Assembly: GCA_023376005.1 (NCBI GenBank)
Contig: CM042139.1
Coordinates: forward strand, 143,153,664-143,217,663
DNA from: Doryteuthis pealeii
Lineage: Eukaryota > Mollusca > Cephalopoda > Myopsida > Loliginidae
Direction of reading: 5' to 3'
Length of the DNA stretch: 64,000 nt
The translations under genes were made by a program, and so were the position numbers. The notes below the pieces were generated by a model. It was not told where the DNA came from and searched no databases. It was given only the letters and a program-made list of their open reading frames with translations. This document shows positions 1 to 9,272 of this stretch, piece by piece (position 1 is the first letter of the stretch; each line of letters opens with the position of its first letter).

Positions 1-875
1 AAAAATAATTCAATCTATAAAAAGACATAGTAATTACATATTCAGAAAGATCTTTTTTCTAATCAAATAAATATTTTTAAGATAGAAACAGAAATATGCG
101 ATAAATAAGATTTGATTTTATGTTAAAATTTAAGCATGAAAAAAATAATACTACGAATTCTAGGCTGAAGCAAAATATATATTTTTTTAACTCGCTGTAA
201 AAAATAATTCCATTGATAAAAACTCAATCAAATTACATATTTAGAGAGATTATTTCATTCTTTTTCGAACCTTATGGATATCTTAAAGAAGATTGAACCG
301 TAAATAGGCGAGAAAAAAGAATTTGTTTTTATTTTCTCAAAATTTAGAATGAAAAAAAAATCATACAAATCAGCTCTCTGAAGCCAATTTTTTTTTTTTT
401 TTTTAACTCGCTGTAAAAAATAATTCAATTAATAAAAACGCATAAAAATTGCATATTCAGAAAGATTATATTATATTCTTTTCAACAATATAAATATTTT
501 AAAGATTGAACCGGGAATAGGTGATATATTCCTAGAAGAATGGCTTAGACTGCGAAATTTATTTGCAAAAAATATACATTTCTGCTGTGAATCGCTATAC
601 ATCGCTGTAACAAAAAGTCAGTCAGCGGACAATATTTTATTATCAGCAGGTTCTGGTATATGGACAGTTCTGCAAATTGGGTGATTTTGGCTTAATTAAT
701 TGATTATATCCCTTAATTAGCAAAAAATCAATAACCAAATTTGAGGTGTTTCTTAGTTAGAAAGATATTAATCTATATGCAAGATTTCAAATCTGAGTGA
801 CTTCTCTGTTCTTTGTTATAGATCGACACATACATACCAAAAACTTACTCTTATATATTTAGATTAAGTATTCAT
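1..875 (-). mobile_element. Helitron-like element body, partial (family B repeats)
   Basis: This stretch carries two copies of a recurrent unit that begins CTCGCTGTAAAAAATAATTC (near 191 and 405). From about 541 to 860 it closely parallels 13,725-14,005, sharing the segments around 'ggcttagactgc', 'caatattttattatcag' and 'acataccaaaa'. At 13-14 kb the same material forms one end of an insertion whose other end has a Helitron-type hairpin and CTAG, so I infer the same family here, with its other end off the window. No open reading frame is present. The strand is assigned only by analogy with that second copy. Confidence 0.5.
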
Positions 876-927
876 ATCTAATACAAATAATTTTCAAACA
901 TATCTATTTTATCCATAGGTGGGAACC

Positions 928-1407
928 TGTTGCAATATGACCCTTGTGAGCTAGAACTGCTATTGGAAGGGGGAGGAATAAATAACAAAGGCTTAAAAAA
1001 TAGTAATGACCCAAAAGAGGAGAGCGATGGTTTTGACCGTAGCGTGACCCCGAACGAAGAATTGAGGGGCAAGCGGAAGTCGGGTGTTGACCGGAAGTCG
1101 GGTGCTGACCGGAAGTCACGTGGTGACGTGGGGGAAGTAAGAAAGGGTTCGCTCTCTTTTTGCCAGTGGCGGGCCTAGTGTACAGACCTGATTAGAGCCC
1201 AGTAATCTAGTAGTGCTCTCTCTCTCTCGTTCTCTCTGCCTCCCTTCCTCCCTGGTAGAAGCCACTAGACGAGCACGTTAATAAAGGCTGGGAGTTGTGA
1301 CGACATGTTTCTCGTGTTATGATTTTTTATCGGAGTTTTAGTACCAAGAAAGAAAAGAGACTACGGTGCTTGTATCGTTTTAGTACCGGGAGTATTACAA
1401 CGTAACA
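928..1407 (+). mobile_element. Solo LTR of an LTR retrotransposon
   Basis: The 480-bp unit begins TGTTGC and ends GTAACA, giving canonical TG...CA ends with short inverted termini. It is flanked by a perfect 5-bp target duplication, GAACC, at 923-927 and 1,408-1,412. A polyadenylation signal AATAAA lies at 1,280-1,285, which fixes the sense strand and suggests a U3-R-U5 layout. There is no internal gag-pol region next to it, so this is a solo LTR left by recombination between two LTRs. A 5-bp duplication fits Ty3/gypsy, BEL or retrovirus-like elements, but the class cannot be settled without the internal part. The small ORF at 930-1,178 is U3 sequence and not a credible gene. Confidence 0.8.
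1073..1131 (+). promoter_or_regulatory. U3 enhancer-like array: three ETS-type sites, E-box, CRE-like
   Basis: GCGGAAGT at 1,073-1,080 and CCGGAAGT at 1,091-1,098 and 1,109-1,116 recur with an exact 18-bp period. CCGGAAGT is the classic ETS-family core. The third unit runs into CACGTG (1,117-1,122, E-box) and TGACGTGG (1,124-1,131, CRE/bZIP-like). The array lies about 150 bp upstream of the AATAAA, where a U3 enhancer would be expected. Sequence matches are direct; binding is inferred. Confidence 0.5.
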
Positions 1408-1653
1408 GAACCTAAACAGCTACTACCACTCCAGGTCAGAGAGAATAATGGTAATGAAGGGGTAACTCCAAACTCCCCACCACACCAGAACTCGAGCCTC
1501 CTCACTGGATGCAGTTTAGGATCATAGCCAGGACAGAAATATTTTTGAGACAAGCTCTATGTTTTAATTGAGATGAATTTATCAATATTTAACATTTTTT
1601 TCTGACATTTCAGTTGCTTTATATTCATTTGTAAAGATCATGGATTTTAAGAT

Positions 1654-2140
1654 TACCATAATTATTTATGTATAACACGTACCCTTTACTTTGGACTACA
1701 AAATTTTGGAGAAAAAGAATTCTCGTGTATAATTTGCACTGACTTTTTAGAATTTGTTGAAGTAAAATTTTAACTAAATTCAGCTTTTGATCAGTTAGTA
1801 CTGACTAAAAATAAGAATTTATATAGTTTACATTATGTCTTAAAACACAAAATTTACACAGTAAATACGGACATGTTCACACAAAAATGCAACAAGCTTG
1901 CAGCAAAAATAAGTTCACATTAGGTGAACAAAAACATATTCCAATGGATATTTCTCTGTACAAGGCATAAAACATGTTAGTTTGGACTATAGATATAAAT
2001 TACTTTCATGAATCCTGTCCTGAATATGGTGAGGCATGCTAATTATATAGTCCTCATGTATAATACGCACCCCTTCAATTTTTAGCTGAAAATCTGGAAA
2101 AATAGTGCGTCTTACATCTTATTATAATGGAGATTGTGTG
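1654..2140 (-). mobile_element. pogo/Tigger-like MITE fragments
   Basis: The block starting at about 1,654 ('ttaccataattatttatg') is a diverged reverse-complement relative of 18,214-18,734; for example, the text around 'ggacatgttcacac' matches the opposite strand of 'gtgtgaacatgttc' there. A second end-like sequence with 'ataatacgcacccc' begins near 2,045. Such termini resemble non-autonomous pogo/Tigger elements. No transposase reading frame remains. Confidence 0.35.
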
Positions 2141-2800
2141 TTTTTCTGTCTGAAGCCGAAACTAAATCACTACTCAAGTCACAATTCCCTTAGTTATTGA
2201 CGTCACATTTACCATGATTTTATTTTTATTTATACCTCAATTATTAATAAAATTGTTTTATATTACTTATACTGTTAACCATATCTACATACTAATAACA
2301 TGCAATTGTATTTATATATACAACAAAATAGCGGTTTACAGTATGAATGGGAAGGCTAATTTGCATATTGATCTTTAAAAATTGATTTTAATAAATATAT
2401 GCTTAGTATAATTAATTTCTAATTGTTTGCTTTCATCAATGAATATGAGCAAAAATCTCTTCAATAAATCTTAAAAGAAATCCCTTAACAAGAAGAAATA
2501 ACTAATATTATTCTTTACTTCCTATTTTAACTAAACAGTTAAATTAGGAAAATTTAACAATGAAAGACGGGAGTAAGGGAAAATGATGGAATAGTTTCAA
2601 AGTTGTTCTATTTTTCAATCATACCCCCTCTGTTCCAAATCTTTTTATCTACATTCTTATTCAGTTTCATTAGCATTTCTAATTTAATATGATATTTTAT
2701 TATATTAAAACTTAAATACTTGCACCCGGAGGGTGCATATATTTGCTAGTAGAAATAATTATGGTATTTTAGATCTCACATATACAAATATATACAAAAA
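2141..2800. other. AT-rich non-coding stretch, nothing recognised
   Basis: I see no exon signature, tRNA-like box pair or repeat boundary here. It is low-complexity AT-rich DNA with stop codons in all frames. Confidence 0.5.
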
Positions 2801-3130
2801 GTATAAGGTATAGATAAAGAAAAACAATAGTATATATTGTGCTAACAAGCACCTGTTTAAACTCTATGGGGTTTATAAGATGTAATTCAATTGAAATTAT
2901 TTTGAAAATAAAATGAAAAAAATTGCAAAAGGCATTGTATTCCCTTTCTTCATTCAACAAAAAAATGTGCTCTGAAGATGACTAGTGTTTATACAATGCC
3001 TTTTACAATTGTTTTCATTTTATCTTTAAAGTAATTTCAATTGAATTACATTTTATAAACCCTATAGAGTTGAAACAGATGCTTGTTAGCACAATATATG
3101 CCATTGTTTTTATTTATTTATACCTTATAC
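2801..3130. repeat. Foldback element F1 (140-bp inverted arms)
   Basis: Arm 2,801-2,940 matches the reverse complement of 2,991-3,130 over about 140 bp with scattered differences, around a 50-bp spacer. This is a foldback or MITE-type element with no coding capacity. The junction of the second large palindrome (about 48,929) maps inside this same element. Confidence 0.75.
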
Positions 3131-3241
3131 TGTCAGATTTGATTCCATTCTTTATATACTTTCATACAAAAAGTAGTAAATTTAACAAAACTTAATATAT
3201 TGTAGAAGTGATAAGCTTAGCTTAGTATAGTACAAATCCAA

Positions 3242-3520
3242 ATGGGAAGAACTAGAGAGGAATATAGTGTTACACAAAATTTCAAAGTTGGAAGAATTTC
3301 TCTGCTTCAAAAATCAGCATTTAAAATCCAAGAACAAAGCTTAAACACCAACTGCTGGCAGCAGTGGGGAAAAACTAATTCCATCTACCACAATGCAGGA
3401 CCTGATCTAATAAAAAGTCAACTTATACATTTCTTGAAGTTAAGCAACCATGTACCTGTTCGTTACTTAACTGGGTGATCAATCAATAAAAGTAGGTACA
3501 GTGTGTCAGACGAAACAAAG
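3242..3520 (+). pseudogene. Possible decayed non-LTR retrotransposon tail
   Basis: An open segment ends near 3,476 and similarity seems to continue past its stop to about 3,520. The pattern around 'IHFLKLSNHVPVRYLTG' loosely resembles the region after the RNase H domain of insect- and mollusc-type non-LTR elements, where a helix is followed by a leucine-threonine-glycine-histidine motif. The resemblance is weak and from general family knowledge. The frame is broken in the copy near 49,120-49,400. It could equally be chance. Confidence 0.25.
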
Positions 3521-3533
3521 CTTAGTAAATAAC

Positions 3534-3743
3534 AAGAAACGATTATTTCCTATAACTCAAACATAAACAAAGGGGAACCACTCTTGACTGATAAATTATT
3601 TATTTATTTTCCCATTAAACTAACCCTAACCCCAAACCCTGTCTTCTTTTTTCCTAGTAGATCAATAAATAAATAAATAATCTATCAGTCAAGAGTGGTT
3701 CACCTTTGTTTATGTTGGTGTTATAGGAAATAACCCAAGAAAC
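3534..3743. repeat. Foldback MITE F2 with telomere-like core
   Basis: Arms of roughly 75 bp (3,534-3,610 and 3,668-3,743) are reverse complements with few mismatches; both contain 'ccactcttgactgat'. Between them is 'ccattaaactaaccctaacc', a segment that also occurs near 10,110-10,142 and 12,325-12,380. Copies of the whole element lie at 48,162-48,371 (inverted) and 49,420-49,627 (direct). No coding capacity. Confidence 0.7.
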
Positions 3744-4670
3744 ATACATGAGTCCAGGTAATAAACTGAATATTCAAGGGAAGTAAATGATATTTACTGA
3801 TTATAGCTTAACTCCCTTGAAAATATCTTAAAGCAACCATTGATTTTTTTAAAAACTTTCAATGGCCTCTAATGATACTGAGCAGAACTTACTACACTAC
3901 AGCACATAATTATTACAAGATAATAAATAATTTTTGGAAAAAAAAAAAAAAAAAATATAGAAAAAATAATGAAATAAATCAAATTTGTGTGTATGCTTTC
4001 TTTTCTCCTGAAAAGTACATAAAAATCTGGATCAATACACATTATAAACCTGAAATTTGTCAATCTTGCAATTGTTCGTTTAAATTTTCCCCAATATTCC
4101 AAGACCTTATTAATCAAATATTACACATGTATACAGTCATATAGTACCTAAATAATGAGAATGGAATCGTCTGTTTTTCCTATGAATAATGTCTGACGAA
4201 ACTTCAGAAGAGAGAAACGAGATCTCACAGGACTTGTTAATTCAACCTAGCAATTGGTAATTACTGTTCACCTTGTATCTTTGCCTAGTAAAGCTTTTTC
4301 CCTATCCTTAATACTTGTTTTTTCATCCTATTATTTCTCTGTTAACTCTGATACTCGAGTTAGAATATATATGTGAGTTTTGACTATGATTCAACAGAAC
4401 ATCCATAGAACATATTTCATCGACCCTGTTGCAACTTTTGTAAATGTTGCAAAATGTTTCCCTATTTTAATGTGACATTATCTGACACATTCTTTCCTCA
4501 AAATGTCTGGCCATATCTTTTCCCTTTGTTTTTGTTTATCTTGCAGTCAAATCTGACGAGGCCAACTGGCCAAAATAAATGTATCATTTGATGAATAGCC
4601 AAAAGTTTTTTTTTCATTTATTTGATTATATTTTGTATTTTACATATGAATCTTAAATCTTTTAAATTAT
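3744..4670. other. Non-coding AT-rich stretch with A-tract
   Basis: It contains a poly-A run near 3,938-3,955 and small overlapping frames on both strands that differ between the copies of this locus, so they are not conserved coding sequence. I recognise no gene, SINE or element boundary. Confidence 0.5.
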
Positions 4671-4672
4671 TA

Positions 4673-4673
<1 letters not shown>

Positions 4674-4737
<64 letters not shown>
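4674..4737. repeat. (TA)n microsatellite
   Basis: Nearly pure TA dinucleotides, adjoining the 5' target duplication of the SINE that follows. Equivalent tracts occur at about 47,165-47,229 and 50,573-50,642 and differ in length. Confidence 0.9.
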
Positions 4738-4741
<4 letters not shown>

Positions 4742-4746
4742 AGCTG

Positions 4747-5036
4747 AAGGCACATGGTGTAATGGTTACTGTCAGAGGAAACGGACACAGCAAGATGAGT
4801 TCAAATCCTGGATAAGGCTGTCTGCATTTCACATAGCACTAATACCCTTAGGAAAGGCATGAATCCAACTAGTTCTCCCTCCAACTATAGGTAAATAGTA
4901 GAGCAGACTGGGCTCTTTAACCTTGGTTAGGCAACCAGTGTAGGAGAAGGAAAACTCTGAATTCAAATCTGTTAAACTCTGCTTAAGATATTGACTGTGC
5001 GTCACATCCTGCTCATGCGTAGGGTTTGGTAAATAT
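4747..5036 (+). mobile_element. tRNA-derived SINE with target-site duplication
   Basis: A pol III A box, TGGTGTAATGG, lies at 4,755-4,765 and a B box, AGTTCAAATCC, at 4,798-4,808, the spacing of a tRNA-like head. A tail of about 230 bp includes 'agactgggctctttaacc', seen again in a truncated copy near 29,300. Flanks ATATAAACCAGCTG (4,733-4,746) and ATATAACCAGCTG (5,037-5,049) form a target duplication of about 13 bp, as expected for LINE-driven insertion. Other copies: 46,866-47,156 (inverted) and 50,652-50,948 (direct). Confidence 0.75.
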
Positions 5037-5219
5037 ATATAACCAGCTGTCAGTTTTTGAAAGATGCTGGTGAATTGAGAAACACTTTGATTAAATTAAC
5101 ATAAAACCTTATCTTATATCAAGGCTGATTAATTAGATAATTTTTAAAAATTCAAAAATAGTTGTTTTGTTTTTTTATAGTTCAGACAAGTGAATTCATA
5201 TAATACAGTATTTAAAATA

Positions 5220-5275
5220 GGTAAATAAATAGGTAAATAAAATAGGTAAATAAATAGGTAAAAGAAAATAAACCA
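5220..5275. repeat. Short tandem repeat, (TAGGTAAATAAA)n-like
   Basis: Four to five imperfect copies of 'aataggtaaataa' run in tandem and are also found in the inverted (near 46,645-46,700) and direct (near 51,125-51,180) copies. Confidence 0.7.
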
Positions 5276-5353
5276 AAAGACTATATACAAGTCACAAAAA
5301 TCAAATCATTGAGATGGAAGTTGCTTGATGCTTACTCCAAATTAATAACTTAC

Positions 5354-5401
5354 TTTCCAATTTTTGCATCATTCTTTATCGCTCCACCCATCCGAGGCCC
5401 C
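5354..5401 (-). CDS. Putative 48-bp internal coding exon (exon E2)
   Basis: On the minus strand a pyrimidine-rich acceptor, 'gttttctatttccag', precedes 48 bp that end at a strong donor, GTAAGT. Only one frame is open: one base completing a codon, 15 codons reading GPRMGGAIKNDAKIG, then two bases. The upstream exon E1 (7,907-7,956) ends with two bases AA in its only long open frame, so E1 plus E2 joins as a lysine codon and stays open. The exon is identical in the inverted (46,504-46,551) and direct (51,266-51,313) copies. I do not recognise the protein. The short length, the phase match and the splice sites together argue for a real gene. Confidence 0.6.
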
Positions 5402-5589
5402 CTGGAAATAGAAAACAGAGATGTTAACAGGTGCTTATTTTATTGAATGTTTTAAAAATTTACAATAGAAAATAATTAAAGAATTGCTCGTCTGTAATGT
5501 TTGTACAAATTCATCTTGTTCATACAAAGGATATTATTAGTGTAAGTCAAATTGTGAGCGAGTAGTTAAGGTAAAACTTTACACATATA

Positions 5590-6321
5590 TTTTTTTCTTG
5601 GGTGTTCAATCTGTGGACAGTTTCACTTTATACTCTGACCAAGAAGGAAGAATACCATTTGAAGGTCAACACAGCTGATCCAACTGTGATATTGCAACAA
5701 ATCAATGACTCTCTTTATGTCTTTATATTTTTCATGAAGACAAACTGAATGCCTAATGAGGATTGCACCATATTAATAACCTTAGAGGAAGAGAGAACAC
5801 ACTTTAAGCTCTGATTTGAGATATCAATGAACAGTCGCTATTCAGTTGATTGGAATTGCCAATTCTTCCAATAAGCCTTATATGTTATGGCAAGGCATAA
5901 ACTTCCTGTCACTTCAAAAAGTCACTGCAGAAATCCATTTACACTCAATCAAAAGTAGGAGGCCTTCACTCTTTTTTTTAAGCAAGTTTTTCTTATTCAG
6001 TCTTGATGCTAAGAATTCTGAAGCCTTTTTTGTTAGTCTCAAAATTTGTGCCAACTCATTCAACTGATGCAGATTGAATCCCCGATGAGGTGAGTCATCT
6101 TCAGTTTCAAAATTTGAATTATTGCTGTTACCGAATTCTTCATCATAATTGAGATCTTCAAGTTGAACAAAAACTGGCACTGGAATTTCAGCTGAATGAG
6201 GCACTGGACGTATAGCTGATGGTAGACTAGGATACTCAATTTTACATTTGTGTTTCTTGTTATATGATAAGCTTATCATTAAACAAAACAGTCTGTGCAA
6301 TGATATTTTGGCTCTCACCAA
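5590..6321 (-). pseudogene. Decayed transposon-borne protein of an unnamed family
   Basis: A minus-strand frame of 135 codons (6,321-5,914) contains YPSLPSAIRPVPHS, then an acidic stretch, then 'FNLHQLNELAQILRL' and 'SEFLASRLNKKNLLKKKS'. From general knowledge this layout matches a high-copy, uncharacterised protein family found in arthropod and mollusc genomes and presumed to be carried by mobile elements. Similarity appears to continue to about 5,590 in shifted frames with several stops. The copies near 45,600-45,990 and 51,860-52,250 carry further frameshifts. It lies inside the intron between exons E1 and E2. Its function is unknown. Confidence 0.45.
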
Positions 6322-6777
6322 ATCATAGGTAGACCAAATGCCAACTTATCATGTGTCTCCTTGATCCAAATTCATAAACTATCAACACACTACTTGCACA
6401 ACTTGTAAGGGGCCGAAGACTAGTCTTAATCACCAAGTTTTAATTCAAAATATAGAAAATACACTAGTTTCACTAATGTGCTAATGTTTGCTCTTTGACT
6501 GGGAATCAACCTAGTCACCATATCTGAAAAATTCTCCTTCATTTTCAATAAAATAACGCAATCAGTTGACCAGTTCTATTACAGAGAAACAATACAACTG
6601 TGCTTATTTGGAGAGTAAGCTATAGAGAAAAAACTTGACGTGATAGAAGAAAACTGACTGTAGGTTTGAAATCAGCATGCCAATTTTTGTCTAAATCAAA
6701 TGAAAAAAATCAAACTCAACAGACATTATGTCCAAAATTGTTCCCCAGTGTAATTTGTATAATTTTGATTAATCCCA

Positions 6778-6930
6778 GATTATTTGACCTATTGTCCTCA
6801 TCTTTCCTGAGGTTCCCGAGTTCAAGAAGGGCCCAAATTCGACAAGAAACACCTGAAGAAGGCTGGAGGGCATGTCAGCCGAAACATTGTGTAGATAACA
6901 ATAAAGATGAGGACAATAGTCTGAATAATC
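6778..6930 (+). repeat. Foldback repeat with 28-bp inverted ends
   Basis: The ends 6,778-6,805 and 6,903-6,930 are inverted repeats centred on 'attgtcctcatcttt' and its complement. The core has 'cctgaagaaggctggag' followed by 'gccgaaacattgt', a motif common at the ends of animal non-LTR or Penelope-like elements. A one-armed copy in the opposite orientation is at about 24,580-24,680. Other copies: about 44,984-45,143 (inverted) and 52,698-52,851 (direct). Confidence 0.6.
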
Positions 6931-7409
6931 CAAATAATCCAAAATGTCAATTTATTGGTTATTTTATGCTGGAGACATTTTGTTTAATTCATGCTTGATG
7001 GATATTGATGTCAGTTAGTCTACTGTTGGTTTGAATAACAGCAACTAGCTAAGTACAACTCAAGCAGTGTCCAAGACAGTTGGTATTTATAGAAATCAAG
7101 AATGATCCATTCATGCATTTAGGTGATTCCATTCCCTGAGTTCTGATTGGCTGCTTGATTTCAATGATATTGTGAAGTTTTATAAATACCCTGTCATTCT
7201 GCAGTAGAATTGCAACAAGACGGTTTTGTATTAAGTTACAATCGCTTGTTGCCGTGTCTTACCAATTCGACAGTAATTGGAACTTAGTTTGATTATTCTT
7301 CATCTCCCCTTCCTCCCCCCCCCATTGAGCGGGCGTAGTGGCCTTTGAAGGGGAATTAGTTCCTTTCGACCAATTCAAAACGTTTTTTTTAAACTCAATT
7401 TTTTCTGTC

Positions 7410-7862
7410 TAACCCATAGATGGGACCCTAATAGGTACTACCACTCTGAGTCAGAGTGGACCTGGGAATAATGGCAATAAAGGGGTACTCCATACTCCCC
7501 AAAGCTCCAAAATTGAAACTTCACCATTAGATAAAGTTTAATGTCATACCCAGGACACTAACACCTGCAGCCACCACCTTCTAGCACATATAAGGGTTGG
7601 GGTTTGCCATAAGAGCAATCATAAGTGCTAGGGCTTGACGTGACCAGCTGATTGATCAGAGGGAGCCTCTCCGACCACCTGCCTAGCTTGAGTAAGGACC
7701 AAATCAGAGTGTTGCATATCATAGACTGCTCAGCCACCAGGGTCCTATCCTTAAGCATCATGGGTCGTCACCCACAGCCAACAGGTGACTGCATTGGGGG
7801 AATTTTACCCTCTGCAGAGTTGCAGTCAGTGTATTCTTCTGCCTCAGCCAACAGAGCAGAAG
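7410..7862 (+). repeat. Family A interspersed repeat, long copy
   Basis: It begins 'aacccatagatgggaccc', passes through 'gtactaccactctgagtcag', 'gaccagctgattgatcaga' and 'catcatgggtcgtcaccca', and ends near 'cagtgtattcttctgcc'. The same order of blocks is seen at 22,985-23,440. It is clearly richer in GC than its surroundings. Small frames on both strands here are not coding. Copies: about 44,055-44,510 (inverted) and 53,332-53,780 (direct). Confidence 0.7.
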
Positions 7863-7906
7863 AATTAGATAATTTGTCAACAATAACCTAATAGTTTGAT
7901 ACTCAC

Positions 7907-7956
7907 TTGAGAAAGAAATCTTCGTCCTCAGAATCCCCTGCATTCAGTAGAGACAC
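7907..7956 (-). CDS. Putative 50-bp internal coding exon (exon E1)
   Basis: On the minus strand an acceptor, 'tttattgtttcag', precedes 50 bp that end at GTGAGT. The open frame reads VSLLNAGDSEDEDFFL plus two bases AA. The acidic serine-rich run is typical of cytoplasmic or nuclear proteins rather than of repeats. The ending phase fits exon E2 at 5,354-5,401. The direct copy at 53,826-53,875 is identical. The inverted copy at 43,953-44,001 has three single-base indels that break the frame, which marks that copy as error-prone. I cannot name the gene. Confidence 0.6.
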
Positions 7957-8258
7957 CTGAAACAATAAATAAATATATAAACTTTGAAAAAATATCTCAA
8001 ACAGCACATCTTTATAGACACATTACAGGAATACATTAAATTGACTACAGAATATACTTATGTAAACAACAACCACTAATTTTTAGTGACAAAAAGGTGT
8101 ATTTATCACATATTGCTATTAATGAACAATCCCTAACTTTTGGCTATGCTAGCCTACAAAAATATTTTTCTCCACCCAAACAGGTGTACACAATCCTAAG
8201 TTAATATTTCAAAAGCATGGACATTGTAGAGATAAATCTAGCCAATATAGTGAATCAC

Positions 8259-8284
8259 CTCAGCCTCAAAAGCTGGACCTGCTC
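8259..8284 (-). CDS. Possible 26-bp microexon upstream of E1
   Basis: A strong acceptor (a run of T, then acag) precedes 26 bp, and a weaker donor, GTGATT, follows. Read so as to end in phase 0, it gives GPAFEAE-type codons that would join in frame to E1. The donor lacks the usual G at +5, so the call is tentative. It is repeated at about 54,178-54,205, and near 43,625-43,651 in the inverted copy. Confidence 0.3.
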
Positions 8285-8313
8285 CTGTAAAAAAAAATCT
8301 TCTTTTTTTTTAA

Positions 8314-8583
8314 ATGATGCCAGTATTTAAAATTTGTATTAAAGTCAGAGTAGAACAATTTCCTGAAGATTTTTATGGAGAAGAAAATGTGTTATTCTAT
8401 AAATTCTGTCTCCATAATGTTGATATTTTTATGGTTGGTCACATCAAATCAAAAACCCATTTGGCAGAAAAGCCATCCTTAAAGTCATCTTACCAAAAAA
8501 AAATAAAAGAAGACAATCACAACTTTGTTGAAAGGTACAGGATTATTTTGCCCTTGATTTTTTTTCTTTTAAAACAAAGGTAA
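8314..8583 (+). pseudogene. Degenerate BED-type zinc-finger-like fragment
   Basis: An 89-codon frame contains 'FYKFCLHNVDIFMVGH' followed by 'HIKSKTH' and a lysine-rich tail. Spacing and order resemble the BED/CGGBP1-like zinc finger at the N terminus of hAT transposases, but the first cysteine position is tyrosine, so metal binding would be lost. It sits within an intron of the minus-strand gene. The direct copy (about 54,234-54,504) has an indel near its start. Resemblance is from family knowledge; a chance ORF is possible. Confidence 0.35.
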
Positions 8584-8584
8584 T

Positions 8585-9272
8585 TTTAAATTACCATTCT
8601 TTTATTCTTTCTAACATTCATTAGTTTTCACATCTGAACTATTCAGCATTAAATTTCTTTGGAAAATTAAGCTGTTTTTCCAAAAAATATATATGACAGT
8701 TTGCTTTTGAAAAGGATTTCAGAATAAAAAATAAACCATAACTTGCCAGTCATTTTAGTACATGATTTAAAGAAACAAAAAGAAATTCAAATTACCATCT
8801 GTAGTTTTAGTTCCTGTCAGAAAATCTCTACATTAAATTTCTTAGCTTCAAAACTTTTACTTTGTCAGTTTATGCACACACGCACACACATACATACATA
8901 CATATATTATAGTGAAGAAATAAACCTATAATTGAAAAACAATATGATATAAATGTCTTTTTTTAATTTAGTAATCAAAAATGAAAATTTTTAAATTATC
9001 TCAAAACAATTTTTCAATTTATCCAATTGTATGAGACAAAAACCTATAATTTCAAATTAAAAAAACATCTTTTGATATTTAAAAAGAAAAGGGGGAGAAC
9101 AAAATAGTGAATGTGAATGCTTTTTAGTCACTGAAATAACAATTCAAAATTCCATAAATTTATTCAAGACACATTTATAGAAAAAACTAAGATTTTATTG
9201 TAACTAAGCAATAGTTTGGCAATGTATCTCATAACTTAAAAACCTATAAACATTATATATACATATATATAT
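8585..9272. other. AT-rich non-coding stretch
   Basis: It contains a short CA/CATA tract at about 8,874-8,906 and otherwise no gene, box pair or repeat boundary that I can support. Confidence 0.5.

Larger units (their letters stand above)
876..1545 (+). repeat. Family A interspersed repeat, split by an LTR
   Basis: The segment before 923 ends with a variant of the family A start ('cccatagatggg'-like). The text resumes at about 1,413 with 'ctactaccactcc' and continues through the shared block ending near 'gatgcagtttag'. Other family A copies lie at 7,410-7,862, 17,795-18,190 and 22,840-23,440. The 480-bp LTR at 928-1,407 interrupts this copy, so the repeat is older than the LTR insertion. No coding capacity is evident; it looks like a non-autonomous element of unknown class. 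Confidence 0.6.

Noticed and set aside
930..1178. 82-codon open frame in the LTR
   Set aside because: It is U3 sequence containing the 18-bp enhancer-like repeats and does not resemble a protein.
6853..6885. Hammerhead-ribozyme-like core (CTGAAGA ... GAAAC with a GGCTGG/TCAGCC stem)
   Set aside because: An extra A separates the core from stem II, and the bases after GAAAC do not pair with a downstream strand that ends in the required UH cleavage site. The opposite-strand copy near 24,600 has also lost the stem. It is better read as a conserved end motif of an element.
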